Shown: positions 43,967-53,020 of the stretch, piece by piece
How positions within the stretch are numbered: position 1 is the first letter of the stretch
Layout: the number at the start of each line of letters is the position of its first letter
NCBI RefSeq assembly: GCF_030548465.1
Contig: NZ_JAUOSF010000009.1
Coordinates: 25,979-89,978 of the forward strand
Length of the DNA stretch: 64,000 bases
Reading direction: 5' to 3'
Origin: Tamlana sp. 2_MG-2023
GTDB lineage: Bacteria > Bacteroidota > Bacteroidia > Flavobacteriales > Flavobacteriaceae
The notes under the pieces: model-generated
Seen by the model: the letters and a program-made list of their open reading frames with translations, nothing else
Databases searched by the model: none
Told to the model about the DNA's origin: nothing
Made by a program: the position numbers and the translations under genes

Positions 43967-44951
43967 TAATTTTCAATTTGCATATCCTTACATGGCCTTC
44001 TTGGTTGTACTACCATTTTTGGTGTATTGGCTTTTGCCTGCCATAAAAAACAGGAGCACTGCTTTAATTTACCCTTATTTTAAAGCAAGTTCGAAAGCAT
44101 CCAAACAAAAACCTAAGAAAGCATCACACATAAAAAAACGGTCTTGGTTTGCTTCTTTTTTTATGTTCATTATTTGGCTTCTATTAATTATAGCTATGGC
44201 TTCACCAGAATTGGTGGGTAAACCTGAAAAAAAGATAAAAACCTCACGTAATTTTTTAATTTTAGCCGATTTGTCCTTCAGTATGGCAAATAAAGATTGG
44301 CATATTAACAACAAGCCCGTAACTCGCTGGGAAGCTGTTAAAAACATTATGCAAGACTTTATTGTAAAGCGTGAAAGTGATAAAATGGGGCTGATTTTTT
44401 TTGCAAGTAACGCCTATATTCAAGCACCATTCACAACAGATTTACCAACAGTACAAACAATGCTTGACGAAGCAGATGTTGGCATGGCTGGACAAATGAC
44501 CAATATAGGAAAAGCCATTGTAAAAGGTATGGATATGTTTGAACGCGATACCATACAAAATAAAGTCATGTTACTTTTAACCGATGGTGTTGATAGTGGC
44601 ATGGACATCTTACCGCTTGATGCAGCAAACATGGCTAAAAAGGATTCTACCATCATTTACACCATTGGTATTGGTGACCCTGGCGATAGCGGGTCAGATT
44701 TAGATGAACGTACATTAACAGAAATTTCAGAATTAACCAACGGAAAGTATTTTAGAGCGAAAGACACTAAAGAACTTGAGAAAATATACACCGAATTAGA
44801 AAAACTCGAACCTGTAGAATACGAAGAAGAAAGCTTCACACCTAAAACACTATTGTACTATTACCCTTTAGGGGCTGCTTTAGTTTTAGGTTTTGTTCTT
44901 GTTTTTCTTAACAATTTAATTGTCATTTTTAAACGCCTTACAGCATCCTGA
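43959..44951 (+). CDS. batA: VWA domain membrane protein (BatA-like)
   Basis: A 330-residue protein with N-terminal membrane helices (PYMAFLVVLPFLVYWLLP and WFASFFMFIIWLLLIIAMAS), a periplasmic VWA domain (about 98-285) and a C-terminal helix (YYYPLGAALVLGFVLVFL). The MIDAS metal site is intact: D104-L-S106-F-S108, plus TDG in LLLTDGVDSG. It probably builds a metal-dependent protein complex in the membrane. The stop shares a base with the next ATG (TGATG). Confidence 0.92.
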   Translation: MPDNFQFAYPYMAFLVVLPFLVYWLLPAIKNRSTALIYPYFKASSKASKQKPKKASHIKKRSWFASFFMFIIWLLLIIAMASPELVGKPEKKIKTSRNFLILADLSFSMANKDWHINNKPVTRWEAVKNIMQDFIVKRESDKMGLIFFASNAYIQAPFTTDLPTVQTMLDEADVGMAGQMTNIGKAIVKGMDMFERDTIQNKVMLLLTDGVDSGMDILPLDAANMAKKDSTIIYTIGIGDPGDSGSDLDERTLTEISELTNGKYFRAKDTKELEKIYTELEKLEPVEYEEESFTPKTLLYYYPLGAALVLGFVLVFLNNLIVIFKRLTAS

Positions 44952-46654
44952 TGTTAGAAAAACTCAAACATATCGATTGGGAAAAATTCCATTTTTTACG
45001 AACCGACTATTTGTGGTTTGGTGTAGGTGCTATTCTTATATTAGCCATCGGCTTTCTTTTTTATAAGGAAAATTATGCTTGGAAAAAACAAATTGCCAAA
45101 CACCTTAGGCCTTATGTGATTCAAAAAGGAAACTCATGGAAAATGATTTTAATTCGCCTTTCAGTCATTATCATGTTTGCCATAGGTCTTGTTGCGTTTT
45201 TAGGTCCTACTTGGAGCCAACTTAAAGCACCTGCGAAAAAAGTAACATCACAATTTGCGATTGCTTTAGATATGTCTCAAAGCATGTTAACTACTGATGT
45301 TTCTCCTAACCGACTAGAGCGTGCTAAGTTTAAAATTCACGATTTACTAGACGCCAACCCAAAAGCAGCAACCAACTTAGTTTTATTTTCTGGTTCTACA
45401 CACGTCGCTATTCCATTTACCACCGATTATAAAATTATTGGTGATCAATTGGATGGTTTACAACCTAGAATGATGCCGCAAAGTGGTACAGAATTTAGCT
45501 TATTATTTAAAAAATTAGACACGCTTTTCACCGCTAATAAAGCTGAAGGCAAAATACTTTTAATCACCGACGATTTAGAAAACTTATCTATTGAAATGGT
45601 GAGTTCCTATTTACAACAAAACAATGTAAAATTATACATCTACCCTTTTGCTACTCAAAGTGGCGGAACCATTCCAGCTCACAAACAACAATCTGCACTC
45701 GATATATCTAAACTTAATAGCCTTGACCAACTCGATCAAGTGGAAGTTTTAGAAATCACCTTAGATAACAGTGATGTTGAAGATTTAGCTAAAGCCATAA
45801 GTGCTCACATTGTGTTTGAAGACAAAACAGATCAACAAGATGAAAACTGGGAAGACCAAGGCTACTGGCTCGTCTTTCCGCTCGCTTTCATTTTCCTTTT
45901 TAGCTTCCGTAAAGGTTGGGCTTTAAACCTCATTATTATCATGCTTTGTTTTAGTTCATGCTCAGATGAAGACAAACCTAAAAAAGAAGATTTTAAGTTT
46001 AAGGATTTATGGTATACAAAAGAATACCAGGCACAACAAGAATACAATGCTAAAAATTACACCAAAGCTGCAGTAGCTTTTAAAGACCCCATGCATAAAG
46101 GTGTTGCTTATTATAAAGCTGGCGATTATTTAAGCGCAGAAACGGCTTTTAAGCAAGATAGTACGGTTAGCGGCTTATATAATTTAGGTTTAACTTATGC
46201 TAAATTAGGACGTTTAGATGAGTCTGAAGCTATTTTTGAAAAGGTCCTTGAAAAAGACCCGTCGAATACAAACGCAAAGTCTAACCTTACCCATGTGAAG
46301 CAGGCCATAACTGAAATGGAAGCGTTAAAACCTGAAGACATTGACGTGAACGACAAGCCAAATGCCAAAAACAGGCAAAATAAATCACCTGAAGACTTAA
46401 GTGGAGGCGGACAAAAAGCCACCAAAAAAGACATGCAGAAAAAGAGAAATGAAGAAACAGCTGAAACGGGTAAACGCAAAGCTAAAGAGCTGGATGAACT
46501 TCCAGATAATTTCAAATCTGGAAAAGGTGAACTGCCTAAAAATATTTTGATGCGAAAAGTTGATGATGACCCTGCGCTCTTTTTGAGTAAAAAGTTCCGT
46601 TATCAAATTAAAAAAGGTATGGTAGAAACTAAAAAAACAAACAACTCATGGTAA
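44951..46654 (+). CDS. batB: VWA-TPR fusion membrane protein (BatB-BatC-like)
   Basis: A 567-residue fusion. Residues 1-300 repeat the BatA layout: two helices, then VWA with D107-M-S109-Q-S111 and a TDD in LLITDDLENL. A hydrophobic pair follows (WLVFPLAFIFLFSFR, then LNLIIIMLCFSSC). Cys337 in LCFSSCSDED looks like a lipobox in the middle of the chain, as though a BatC lipoprotein had been fused on. TPRs follow (about 360-460, AYYKAGDYLSAETAFKQD, GLYNLGLTYAKLGRLDES). The tail has DDPALFLSKKFRYQI. It overlaps batD by seven bases. Confidence 0.92.
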   Translation: MLEKLKHIDWEKFHFLRTDYLWFGVGAILILAIGFLFYKENYAWKKQIAKHLRPYVIQKGNSWKMILIRLSVIIMFAIGLVAFLGPTWSQLKAPAKKVTSQFAIALDMSQSMLTTDVSPNRLERAKFKIHDLLDANPKAATNLVLFSGSTHVAIPFTTDYKIIGDQLDGLQPRMMPQSGTEFSLLFKKLDTLFTANKAEGKILLITDDLENLSIEMVSSYLQQNNVKLYIYPFATQSGGTIPAHKQQSALDISKLNSLDQLDQVEVLEITLDNSDVEDLAKAISAHIVFEDKTDQQDENWEDQGYWLVFPLAFIFLFSFRKGWALNLIIIMLCFSSCSDEDKPKKEDFKFKDLWYTKEYQAQQEYNAKNYTKAAVAFKDPMHKGVAYYKAGDYLSAETAFKQDSTVSGLYNLGLTYAKLGRLDESEAIFEKVLEKDPSNTNAKSNLTHVKQAITEMEALKPEDIDVNDKPNAKNRQNKSPEDLSGGGQKATKKDMQKKRNEETAETGKRKAKELDELPDNFKSGKGELPKNILMRKVDDDPALFLSKKFRYQIKKGMVETKKTNNSW

Positions 46655-47997
46655 GGAAAGTCGGTTTACATATCGTTTTTTGTTTATTGTCTGTAGCTTG
46701 TTTTAGTCAGAACCTTATTAGTTATGTTACTACAAGCACAAATGAAGCTTATATTGGTCAGCCCATTCATTTAACGGTTTCTGTTTATAGCGAAACATGG
46801 TTTACTTCTGGTATTGATTTAGGAAACATTCAAGTTGATGGAGCGCTCACTGTTTATTTTAGATCAGTAAGTAATTCTAGAACTTTTAGTGGTAAGAATT
46901 ACGCTGGCGTTAATTTCTATTACAACGTTTTCCCTACCAAACAAGGAGAGATTACGATTCCTAGCTTATCCATACACGTGGAATCACCAAAACCAGGAGG
47001 CTATAAAGGCATTAAGAGGATCGTAAAAACCAAACCCAAAACCATTCAGGTAAAAGATGTGCCATTGGGTTACAGCTTAAACAACTGGCTTGTATCAAAT
47101 TCATTAAGCATAAACCAAAAATGGTCTATTCCTTTAAAAGACATTAAAGTTGGGGATGTTGTACAGCGGACCATTAGCCGATCGGCAAGTGGTACCGTTT
47201 CTGAATTTATTCCAGCCACGACATGGGACAGTATTCCTGGGGTTAGTATTTATCCAAAGCGCCCATCAGTAAACACTCATAAATCTAAAACAGCAGTATC
47301 GGCCACACGCTCGGAAACTGTAAGTTATCTTTTTGAAAAAGAAGGTGATGTTATGATTCCATCCATTGAATTCGTGTATTGGAACCCAAGTAGCAAGCGA
47401 TTTTACAGAAAACAGATAGATTCAATCATGGTTTCAGTAAAACCAAATGCAGACCTAACCATGTTGGCCAGTATAAAAAAATCATTACAAGATGAAGTTG
47501 TCGAAGAAGCCGAAGCGGAAGACAAACCATTTTTAATACTTGGTTTAACACCAAAAGTGTTTGTTGAATACCTGATATCAGGGCTACTCTTACTCTTTGT
47601 GCTTTTCAAATTATTAAAATACACTTTAGCTGTTTATCAACGTAAACATACGGTCTATTTAAAATCTGAAGCTTATGCGTTCTCTCAGGTAAAAAAAACC
47701 TTAAGACATAAGAACTATTACGGCTTTATTTCAACAAGTCACATTTGGATTAATAAATTAGATCCCGATTTTGAATCGCTCCAGGACTTAGAAGAACACC
47801 CTTCATTTCAAAAAACAAAAGAAATCATTGGCGACATAAATGATAAAGCCTTTAATAATCAGGTTAAAAATTTAAATTACAGTCAGCTACTAACCCATTT
47901 AATTTCCGATAGAAAAGCCTTTTTAAAGTATCAAAAAACAAAGGTAAACGCTGCTACGAAAAACAAAAAATGGTTAAACCCTACTGCTACTGATTAG
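46648..47997 (+). CDS. batD: BatD-like protein
   Basis: A 449-residue protein with a signal peptide (to about 21, ..ACFSQ). Periplasmic beta-domains follow (AYIGQPIHLTVSVYSETWFT; VFPTKQGEITIPSLSIHVES; TISRSASGTVSEFIPA). One transmembrane helix (about 308-327, YLISGLLLLFVLFKLLKYTL) precedes a cytoplasmic tail. It completes the Bat operon. Its 3' end overlaps the convergent cytochrome gene by 11 bases, with no room for a separate terminator. Confidence 0.9.
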   Translation: MVRKVGLHIVFCLLSVACFSQNLISYVTTSTNEAYIGQPIHLTVSVYSETWFTSGIDLGNIQVDGALTVYFRSVSNSRTFSGKNYAGVNFYYNVFPTKQGEITIPSLSIHVESPKPGGYKGIKRIVKTKPKTIQVKDVPLGYSLNNWLVSNSLSINQKWSIPLKDIKVGDVVQRTISRSASGTVSEFIPATTWDSIPGVSIYPKRPSVNTHKSKTAVSATRSETVSYLFEKEGDVMIPSIEFVYWNPSSKRFYRKQIDSIMVSVKPNADLTMLASIKKSLQDEVVEEAEAEDKPFLILGLTPKVFVEYLISGLLLLFVLFKLLKYTLAVYQRKHTVYLKSEAYAFSQVKKTLRHKNYYGFISTSHIWINKLDPDFESLQDLEEHPSFQKTKEIIGDINDKAFNNQVKNLNYSQLLTHLISDRKAFLKYQKTKVNAATKNKKWLNPTATD

Positions 47998-50161
47998 CCT
48001 GCAGTTTAGACAAGATACGCTGCGCTTTGTCAGCCTCACCCGTTTTCTGATAAATTAAAGCTAGTAAATATTCATAATTAGGATTTCCTGGCTCCACTTT
48101 TAACGCGGCATTAATGTATTGCCTTGCAGAAGCTAAATCTTTATCGTCTTGATAATAGTAAGTTGATAAATTGTACATAGACCTAGCATCTTTAGGATCT
48201 AATTTAATCGCAGTTTTTAACTCAGAAACAGCTTCTTCATTTTTAGATATTTCAAAAAACAACAAGGCTTTTAAATAATGTACCCTACCTACCTTTGGCT
48301 CTATTTCGCTCCATGTCTCTAAAGTATTTAATGCTTTATCATAATCTTTAACCAAGGAATATGCTGTCGCTAAATTTGAGTATACAGGCGTGAATAAACT
48401 ATCTTTTTTCAAAGCCATGTTGTAATGTTCAATAGCGTTAGAATAATCATTCTTCTGCATATAATAATCCCCTAATTGCATGCGACCGTTAGAGAAATCT
48501 GCACTACTTGATAACATGATTTTGTATTCTTCTTTTGCTTTGTTTAATCCAGTTTGGTCAATTTGAGCCAAACTTTGATCGTCAATATCATTTAATAATT
48601 GTGCCACACCAATGCGTACCAATTTAGATGAATCATGAAGCATCTTGGTTGCTATTTCAATACGAATTTCAGGTGATAACGGTCTAAATTTTTGCAGCGC
48701 ACTATAACGTACTAATGGGAACTTATCATCTAAAGCGGTATAAAAAGCATTGTATTGTGATTGGCTCAATAAGGATAAATTATCAATTACAGTAGCCCTT
48801 GCTATTTCAGGGTACGTTAAATCATTGATAAAAGCTTCCAATTTCGCATTTTCTGAAGCTGACATTTCACTTTCAGTACTTAATAACAGCGCATCAGAAA
48901 AGTGATCCAAACGTTCTTCCCCATACCAGGCAACAATTTGCTCTGCAGCCCATGAATCTGTTTGATCGGTATGACAACCTGTACAAGCATTTGGCGTACC
49001 GTGTTCAACCGATTGATCTGGTCGAGGTACACGAAAACTATGATCTCTTCTAAAATCATTTCCCATATACACTTTACCTGTCATGTGGCAGTTAATACAT
49101 TGAGCTGATTCTGTACCTTTTTTATGGTAATGATGTTTTTCAGTATCGTATTTGGCAGGGACATGACACTGCAAACACAATTGATTCCCATCAAATTTTA
49201 ATTCCATGGAGTGTGGATCATGGCAATCTGTACATTTTACACCATTCATATACATTTTACTTTGAAGAAAAGAAGCATATACATAATCTTCATCTTCTAT
49301 TTGACCATCGCCATGGTAAAAATTAGTTGATAATTTTTGAAGTAAATACTGATCTTCGAATGATAAACCAGGTACTAAATCGGGTGTTAACTTAGCTCTT
49401 CGCGCATGACAGGGTGCACAAAGCATTAACTGCTCTTCTTGCGTTTGCCCCTTAATGATTTGGTCTGGATAAGATCCGTCTTCATTCGAAGCCCACTTCA
49501 CGTGGTTACTCCCTGGCCCATGACAACTTTCGCAAGTCACATTAATTTCATCATAAGTAGTGTGAAACGCATCAGTGTCCGCGTCGTAATTCTTCTGTAA
49601 ATTGGTAGAATGGCATTCTGCACACATGGTATTCCAATTCTGTGCACCTTGCGTCCAATGCAACCAATCGTTTGGTACAATAGTATCTCCTGAATATTGA
49701 TGAAACCATTTATTTTCTGCAGAATCCCAAGTAACGCGTAAAACTTGTTTTCTACCCTTATCAAAATCAACTAAATATTGCTGTAACGGTGTAAAACCAA
49801 AAGTATAGGTGATTTCATATTCTTTTTCAGATTTATCTATTTCCGTGACATGAACTAAGAACTTATTTTCACGCTTAAAAAAGTGGTATGAAACCCCATC
49901 AATATTTACTTTTCTATCATTAAAATCGCCTAAAACTGTAGAATCATTTGCAACTTGCATGGCTAAATCATGGTGCGAGCCTTGCCATTTTTTAAATGCT
50001 GCATTGTGACACTCTACGCATGTTTTAGAACCGATATAAGAGGCCTCTTGGCTATGCACTAATTGTGTTTCATCAAGTTTATCTTTATACTTATCCTCCT
50101 TACAAGAGAAACAAACAACAAATAAAATAACGAAACATCCAAAAAATTTAAAACGACTCAT
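47987..50161 (-). CDS. octaheme c-type cytochrome lipoprotein with HEAT-like and TPR domains
   Basis: A 724-residue envelope protein. The lipoprotein signal ends at Cys20 (VVCFSC). Eight CxxCH haem motifs occur in the first 400 residues: CVECH, CAECH, CESCH, CAPCH, CTDCH, CLQCH, CINCH and CTGCH, arranged like cytochrome c554-type proteins. A HEAT-like helical region follows (about 430-530), then TPRs (MQKNDYSNAIEHYNMALKKD, SNLATAYSLVKDYDKALNTL, KAQRILSKLQ). It is probably an electron carrier or reductase anchored in the envelope and joined to partners through the TPRs. The electron acceptor is unknown. It is convergent with the Bat operon, and a TAAGTTTG box (50181-50188) lies upstream. Confidence 0.92.
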   Translation of the reverse strand: MSRFKFFGCFVILFVVCFSCKEDKYKDKLDETQLVHSQEASYIGSKTCVECHNAAFKKWQGSHHDLAMQVANDSTVLGDFNDRKVNIDGVSYHFFKRENKFLVHVTEIDKSEKEYEITYTFGFTPLQQYLVDFDKGRKQVLRVTWDSAENKWFHQYSGDTIVPNDWLHWTQGAQNWNTMCAECHSTNLQKNYDADTDAFHTTYDEINVTCESCHGPGSNHVKWASNEDGSYPDQIIKGQTQEEQLMLCAPCHARRAKLTPDLVPGLSFEDQYLLQKLSTNFYHGDGQIEDEDYVYASFLQSKMYMNGVKCTDCHDPHSMELKFDGNQLCLQCHVPAKYDTEKHHYHKKGTESAQCINCHMTGKVYMGNDFRRDHSFRVPRPDQSVEHGTPNACTGCHTDQTDSWAAEQIVAWYGEERLDHFSDALLLSTESEMSASENAKLEAFINDLTYPEIARATVIDNLSLLSQSQYNAFYTALDDKFPLVRYSALQKFRPLSPEIRIEIATKMLHDSSKLVRIGVAQLLNDIDDQSLAQIDQTGLNKAKEEYKIMLSSSADFSNGRMQLGDYYMQKNDYSNAIEHYNMALKKDSLFTPVYSNLATAYSLVKDYDKALNTLETWSEIEPKVGRVHYLKALLFFEISKNEEAVSELKTAIKLDPKDARSMYNLSTYYYQDDKDLASARQYINAALKVEPGNPNYEYLLALIYQKTGEADKAQRILSKLQANQ

Positions 50162-50180
50162 AAGCTAGTATAGTTGACAA

Positions 50181-50188
50181 CAAACTTA
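50181..50188 (-). promoter_or_regulatory. -7 box for the cytochrome gene
   Basis: The minus strand reads TAAGTTTG, 20 bases upstream of the ATG at 50161. Confidence 0.45.
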
Positions 50189-50363
50189 ATTAAAACCTAC
50201 TAAAAGCTGTTCTATTTTTTAATAATTTCATTTAAAATTTAAACATTTTTTAGATTATTATTAAATTGCAATAACTTCAAAACTTGAAGATTAATATAAA
50301 GTCTCCGAAATCATTATTTTCGGAATAAATAATTAATAATTTGAATCATTTTAATCCCTCGAT

Positions 50364-51395
50364 ATGATTAAATCTTTACTCAAAAACAATTTAGTCTGGA
50401 TCTTTCTAATAGCCATTTCTTTTTCTGGATTGTCACAAGTAGACACCTTAAAACTTAAAAACAAAGTGATTTTAACTGGAGAAGTCAAACGACTTTCTCA
50501 AGGTGTTATTACTATTGAGACAGATTATAGTGATAGCGATTTTAAAGTAGAATTCGATAAAGTAGCGCATATTCATATTATCAAAAAAACACTTATTATT
50601 TTATCAAAAGGCAGACGCAGTTTCGGTCACCTAACAACAAATAAAGATGGCAAACTGCAAGTCACTACCAATGAAGGCGAAGTAGAAACCTTTAGTATGC
50701 ACGAAATGGTTGCCTTAAATGAAATAGATGATGCGTTTTGGGAACGTTTCACAGGCTCAATCGATTTAGGCTTTAATTTATCGAAAGCTAATAATTTGAG
50801 ACAATTTTCTGTTGGCGGCGCTTTGCATTACATGGATAAATCGTGGTTAATGGATGGCTCGGTTAACGTTTTAAACTCATATCAAGACGATGTTGAAGAC
50901 ACTAAAAGAACCGATGCTAAAATAGATATCATTAGAATCATAGTCGATGGTAAATGGTTCTTAATAGCGAATACTTCTTTTCTTTCCAATACGGAACAAG
51001 CACTGAAAGGACGTATAAGTCCGAGTTTAGGTGCTGGTAAATTCATTAAAAACAACAACAAACTCTATTGGGGAATTGGACTAGGTTTCTTGTACAACAT
51101 CGAGAACTATATAGACAGCACACTAAACAAAACATCTTCCGAGGCTTTTATTTCAAGTAATATAAATCTATTCAACTTCGATGACCTAAGCTTAACAGCA
51201 GAAGCTAAATTACTTCCAAGTTTATCTCAAAAAGGAAGGATTAGATCGGATATTGATTTCACAATAAAATACGACCTACCTTCAGATTTTTATGTAAAAG
51301 CAGGATTTACATTAAACTATGATAACCAACCAGCGATTGAAGGAAACGACACCGATTACGTTATTACTACAGGAATAGGATGGAAATTTGACTAA
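50364..51395 (+). CDS. DUF481 outer-membrane protein
   Basis: A 343-residue exported protein (signal peptide to about 25, ..SFSGLSQ). The N-terminal part (30-125) is a small beta domain (VILTGEVKRLSQGVITIETD). From about 130 the protein is a DUF481 barrel (FTGSIDLGFNLSKANNLRQF, WGIGLGFLYNIENYID) ending TGIGWKFD. DUF481 proteins are outer-membrane barrels of unknown function in Gram-negatives. It is a single gene. Confidence 0.9.
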   Translation: MIKSLLKNNLVWIFLIAISFSGLSQVDTLKLKNKVILTGEVKRLSQGVITIETDYSDSDFKVEFDKVAHIHIIKKTLIILSKGRRSFGHLTTNKDGKLQVTTNEGEVETFSMHEMVALNEIDDAFWERFTGSIDLGFNLSKANNLRQFSVGGALHYMDKSWLMDGSVNVLNSYQDDVEDTKRTDAKIDIIRIIVDGKWFLIANTSFLSNTEQALKGRISPSLGAGKFIKNNNKLYWGIGLGFLYNIENYIDSTLNKTSSEAFISSNINLFNFDDLSLTAEAKLLPSLSQKGRIRSDIDFTIKYDLPSDFYVKAGFTLNYDNQPAIEGNDTDYVITTGIGWKFD

Positions 51396-51534
51396 AAAAC
51401 CAAAAGCCGACAAAAAGTATTAAAACCTTACATTTGTTAAAAAAACACGTACTTTAACGATTAAAATAGTTTTTCGTCTATATTAATCTTATTTTGTACT
51501 CTGTATCAGTCTAACTATTTTTTTTTATAAATTT

Positions 51535-52362
51535 ATGAATTCCCTAAAACTACTATTACTCTGTTTTTTTGTAACCAGCTACAGCTTTGCTCAAATTACT
51601 CCAGAAGAAAAAGAAGCTTTAGTTGCCCTGTACCAAGCTACAAATGGTGACGATTGGAATGCCTCGTGGAATATTGACGATTCTGTAGATAATTGGTACG
51701 GTGTAAAAATAGAAGATAATAAAGTTGTTGAAATTAATTTAGAATTTAATAACCTGAAGGGAAAATTACCAGACGCTATTGGAAACTTGGTACACTTAAA
51801 AAAAATAAACTTAGGATTCAATAAGTTGAGAGACACTTTACCTACCACTATTGAAAACCTAACACAGCTAAAGTCTTTAGAGATATTTATGAATGACATT
51901 GAAGGCCCAATTCCTAGTCAAATTGGCGCCTTAAAACAACTAGAAACCTTAAAGTTATATAGCAATAAACTATCTGGAGAAATTCCTGTAGAGCTCATGG
52001 AATTAACAAATCTAAAGGAACTTTTATTAGGAAGCAATAACTTATCTGGAATGATTCCTGTAGAAATGGGAGCGCTTACTAATTTGAAAAAATTAAGTTT
52101 AATGAATAACCAAATGGAGGGAGAAATTCCAGTAGAACTTGCCCAATTAACTGACTTGGAAGAGTTATTATTGTCTTCAAATCAATTTACCGGTGATTTA
52201 CCTCTGGAGTTTGTAAATTTAAAAAAGTTAAATACAATTATGGTGAGTGATAACAAGTTAAGTCAAGAATACATAAGTATCTCTGGAAAAAAACCAGAAG
52301 CTTTAATGGACTTACAATCACAAAATTCTACTGCGAGCATGAATCCTGTTAATGACCAGTAG
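51535..52362 (+). CDS. secreted leucine-rich repeat protein
   Basis: A 275-residue exported protein. The signal peptide ends in ..TSYSFAQ (about 20). An N-terminal cap (KEALVALYQATNGDDWNASW) resembles plant-type LRR caps, then about six 24-residue repeats follow of the form LxxLxxLxLxxNxLxGxIP (examples ALKQLETLKLYSNKLSGEIP and ELTNLKELLLGSNNLSGMIP). No catalytic domain or sorting domain is present. It is probably a surface or secreted binding protein. It ends 22 bases before a terminator. Confidence 0.92.
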   Translation: MNSLKLLLLCFFVTSYSFAQITPEEKEALVALYQATNGDDWNASWNIDDSVDNWYGVKIEDNKVVEINLEFNNLKGKLPDAIGNLVHLKKINLGFNKLRDTLPTTIENLTQLKSLEIFMNDIEGPIPSQIGALKQLETLKLYSNKLSGEIPVELMELTNLKELLLGSNNLSGMIPVEMGALTNLKKLSLMNNQMEGEIPVELAQLTDLEELLLSSNQFTGDLPLEFVNLKKLNTIMVSDNKLSQEYISISGKKPEALMDLQSQNSTASMNPVNDQ

Positions 52363-52383
52363 TCTATTTCTTAATTAAATTAG

Positions 52384-52418
52384 TAAAAGCCATTATTTAT
52401 TTAATGGCTTTTTTTTTA
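52384..52418 (+). terminator. terminator after the LRR gene
   Basis: AAAAGCCATTA and TAATGGCTTTTTTTTT pair around TTTATT, giving a clear stem with a long T-run. Confidence 0.93.
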
Positions 52419-52429
52419 TTTTTAAGGAT

Positions 52430-52612
52430 ATGATAGAACATCCTTTTACTTGCCCGTATTGCTGGGAAACTATTTCCGTTTTGGTAGATACTTCAATTAA
52501 AAGCCAAATTTATATTGAAGATTGCGAGGTTTGCTGTAATCCTTTTCAGATTTCTTTAAAAATAAATAACACAGAGTTAATACATTTTCAAGCAGTTAGT
52601 ATAGAGCAATAA
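52430..52612 (+). CDS. CPXCG motif-containing cysteine-rich protein
   Basis: A 60-residue protein with two Cys pairs, C8-P-Y-C11 near the N-terminus and C33-E-V-C36-C37 (IEDCEVCCNPF), the zinc-ribbon-like layout of the CPXCG family; the first motif here is CPYCW. It is cytoplasmic and of unknown function. A purine-rich AAGGA five bases before the ATG supports the start. It lies between the LRR terminator and the tRNA promoter. Confidence 0.88.
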   Translation: MIEHPFTCPYCWETISVLVDTSIKSQIYIEDCEVCCNPFQISLKINNTELIHFQAVSIEQ

Positions 52613-52631
52613 TATTTTTTTAAATTTTTGC

Positions 52632-52661
52632 TTGCAGAACCTAAAAATGATTGTATATTTG
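52632..52661 (+). promoter_or_regulatory. tRNA-fMet promoter
   Basis: TTG (52632-52634), a 19-base spacer and TATATTTG (52654-52661) give the best full match to the Bacteroidota consensus in the window. It is located about 73 bases before the mature tRNA. Confidence 0.7.
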
Positions 52662-52734
52662 CAGTCCGAAACAACAAGGTCGGCATTATGAACCGAAAGT
52701 TAAAAGCTAAGTAATGTTGTTTTAGATTATATAT

Positions 52735-52807
<73 letters not shown>

Positions 52808-52815
52808 CTAAGCAA

Positions 52816-52852
52816 GACCCATCACTAGAAATAGTTGATGGGTTTTTTATTT
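52816..52852 (+). terminator. terminator after tRNA-fMet
   Basis: ACCCATCA (52817-52824) and TGATGGGT (52836-52843) form the stem, extended by CTA/TAG, followed by a T6 run. Confidence 0.88.
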
Positions 52853-53020
52853 CCCACCTCGAAGCCCATGCTATTACTGATTTTTTAGAAAAAATCATGG
52901 TTCATTCCTAAAAGTTGTGTCTATACAAAAATTGATTCCTTAAAAAGTTTTCATAACATATTGATTGTTAATTATATTCTACTTAAATTTAAGAAGCAAT
53001 TAACACTTTCGTTATCCCTT

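Noticed and set aside
52961..53020. Upstream TTG extension of the FadL-like gene; also TTG extensions at 11802, 19661, 35183 and 38836
   Set aside because: In most of these cases a signal peptide or promoter box places the start at the next ATG, and at 19661 the downstream ATG is simply the commoner start; I used those ATGs.
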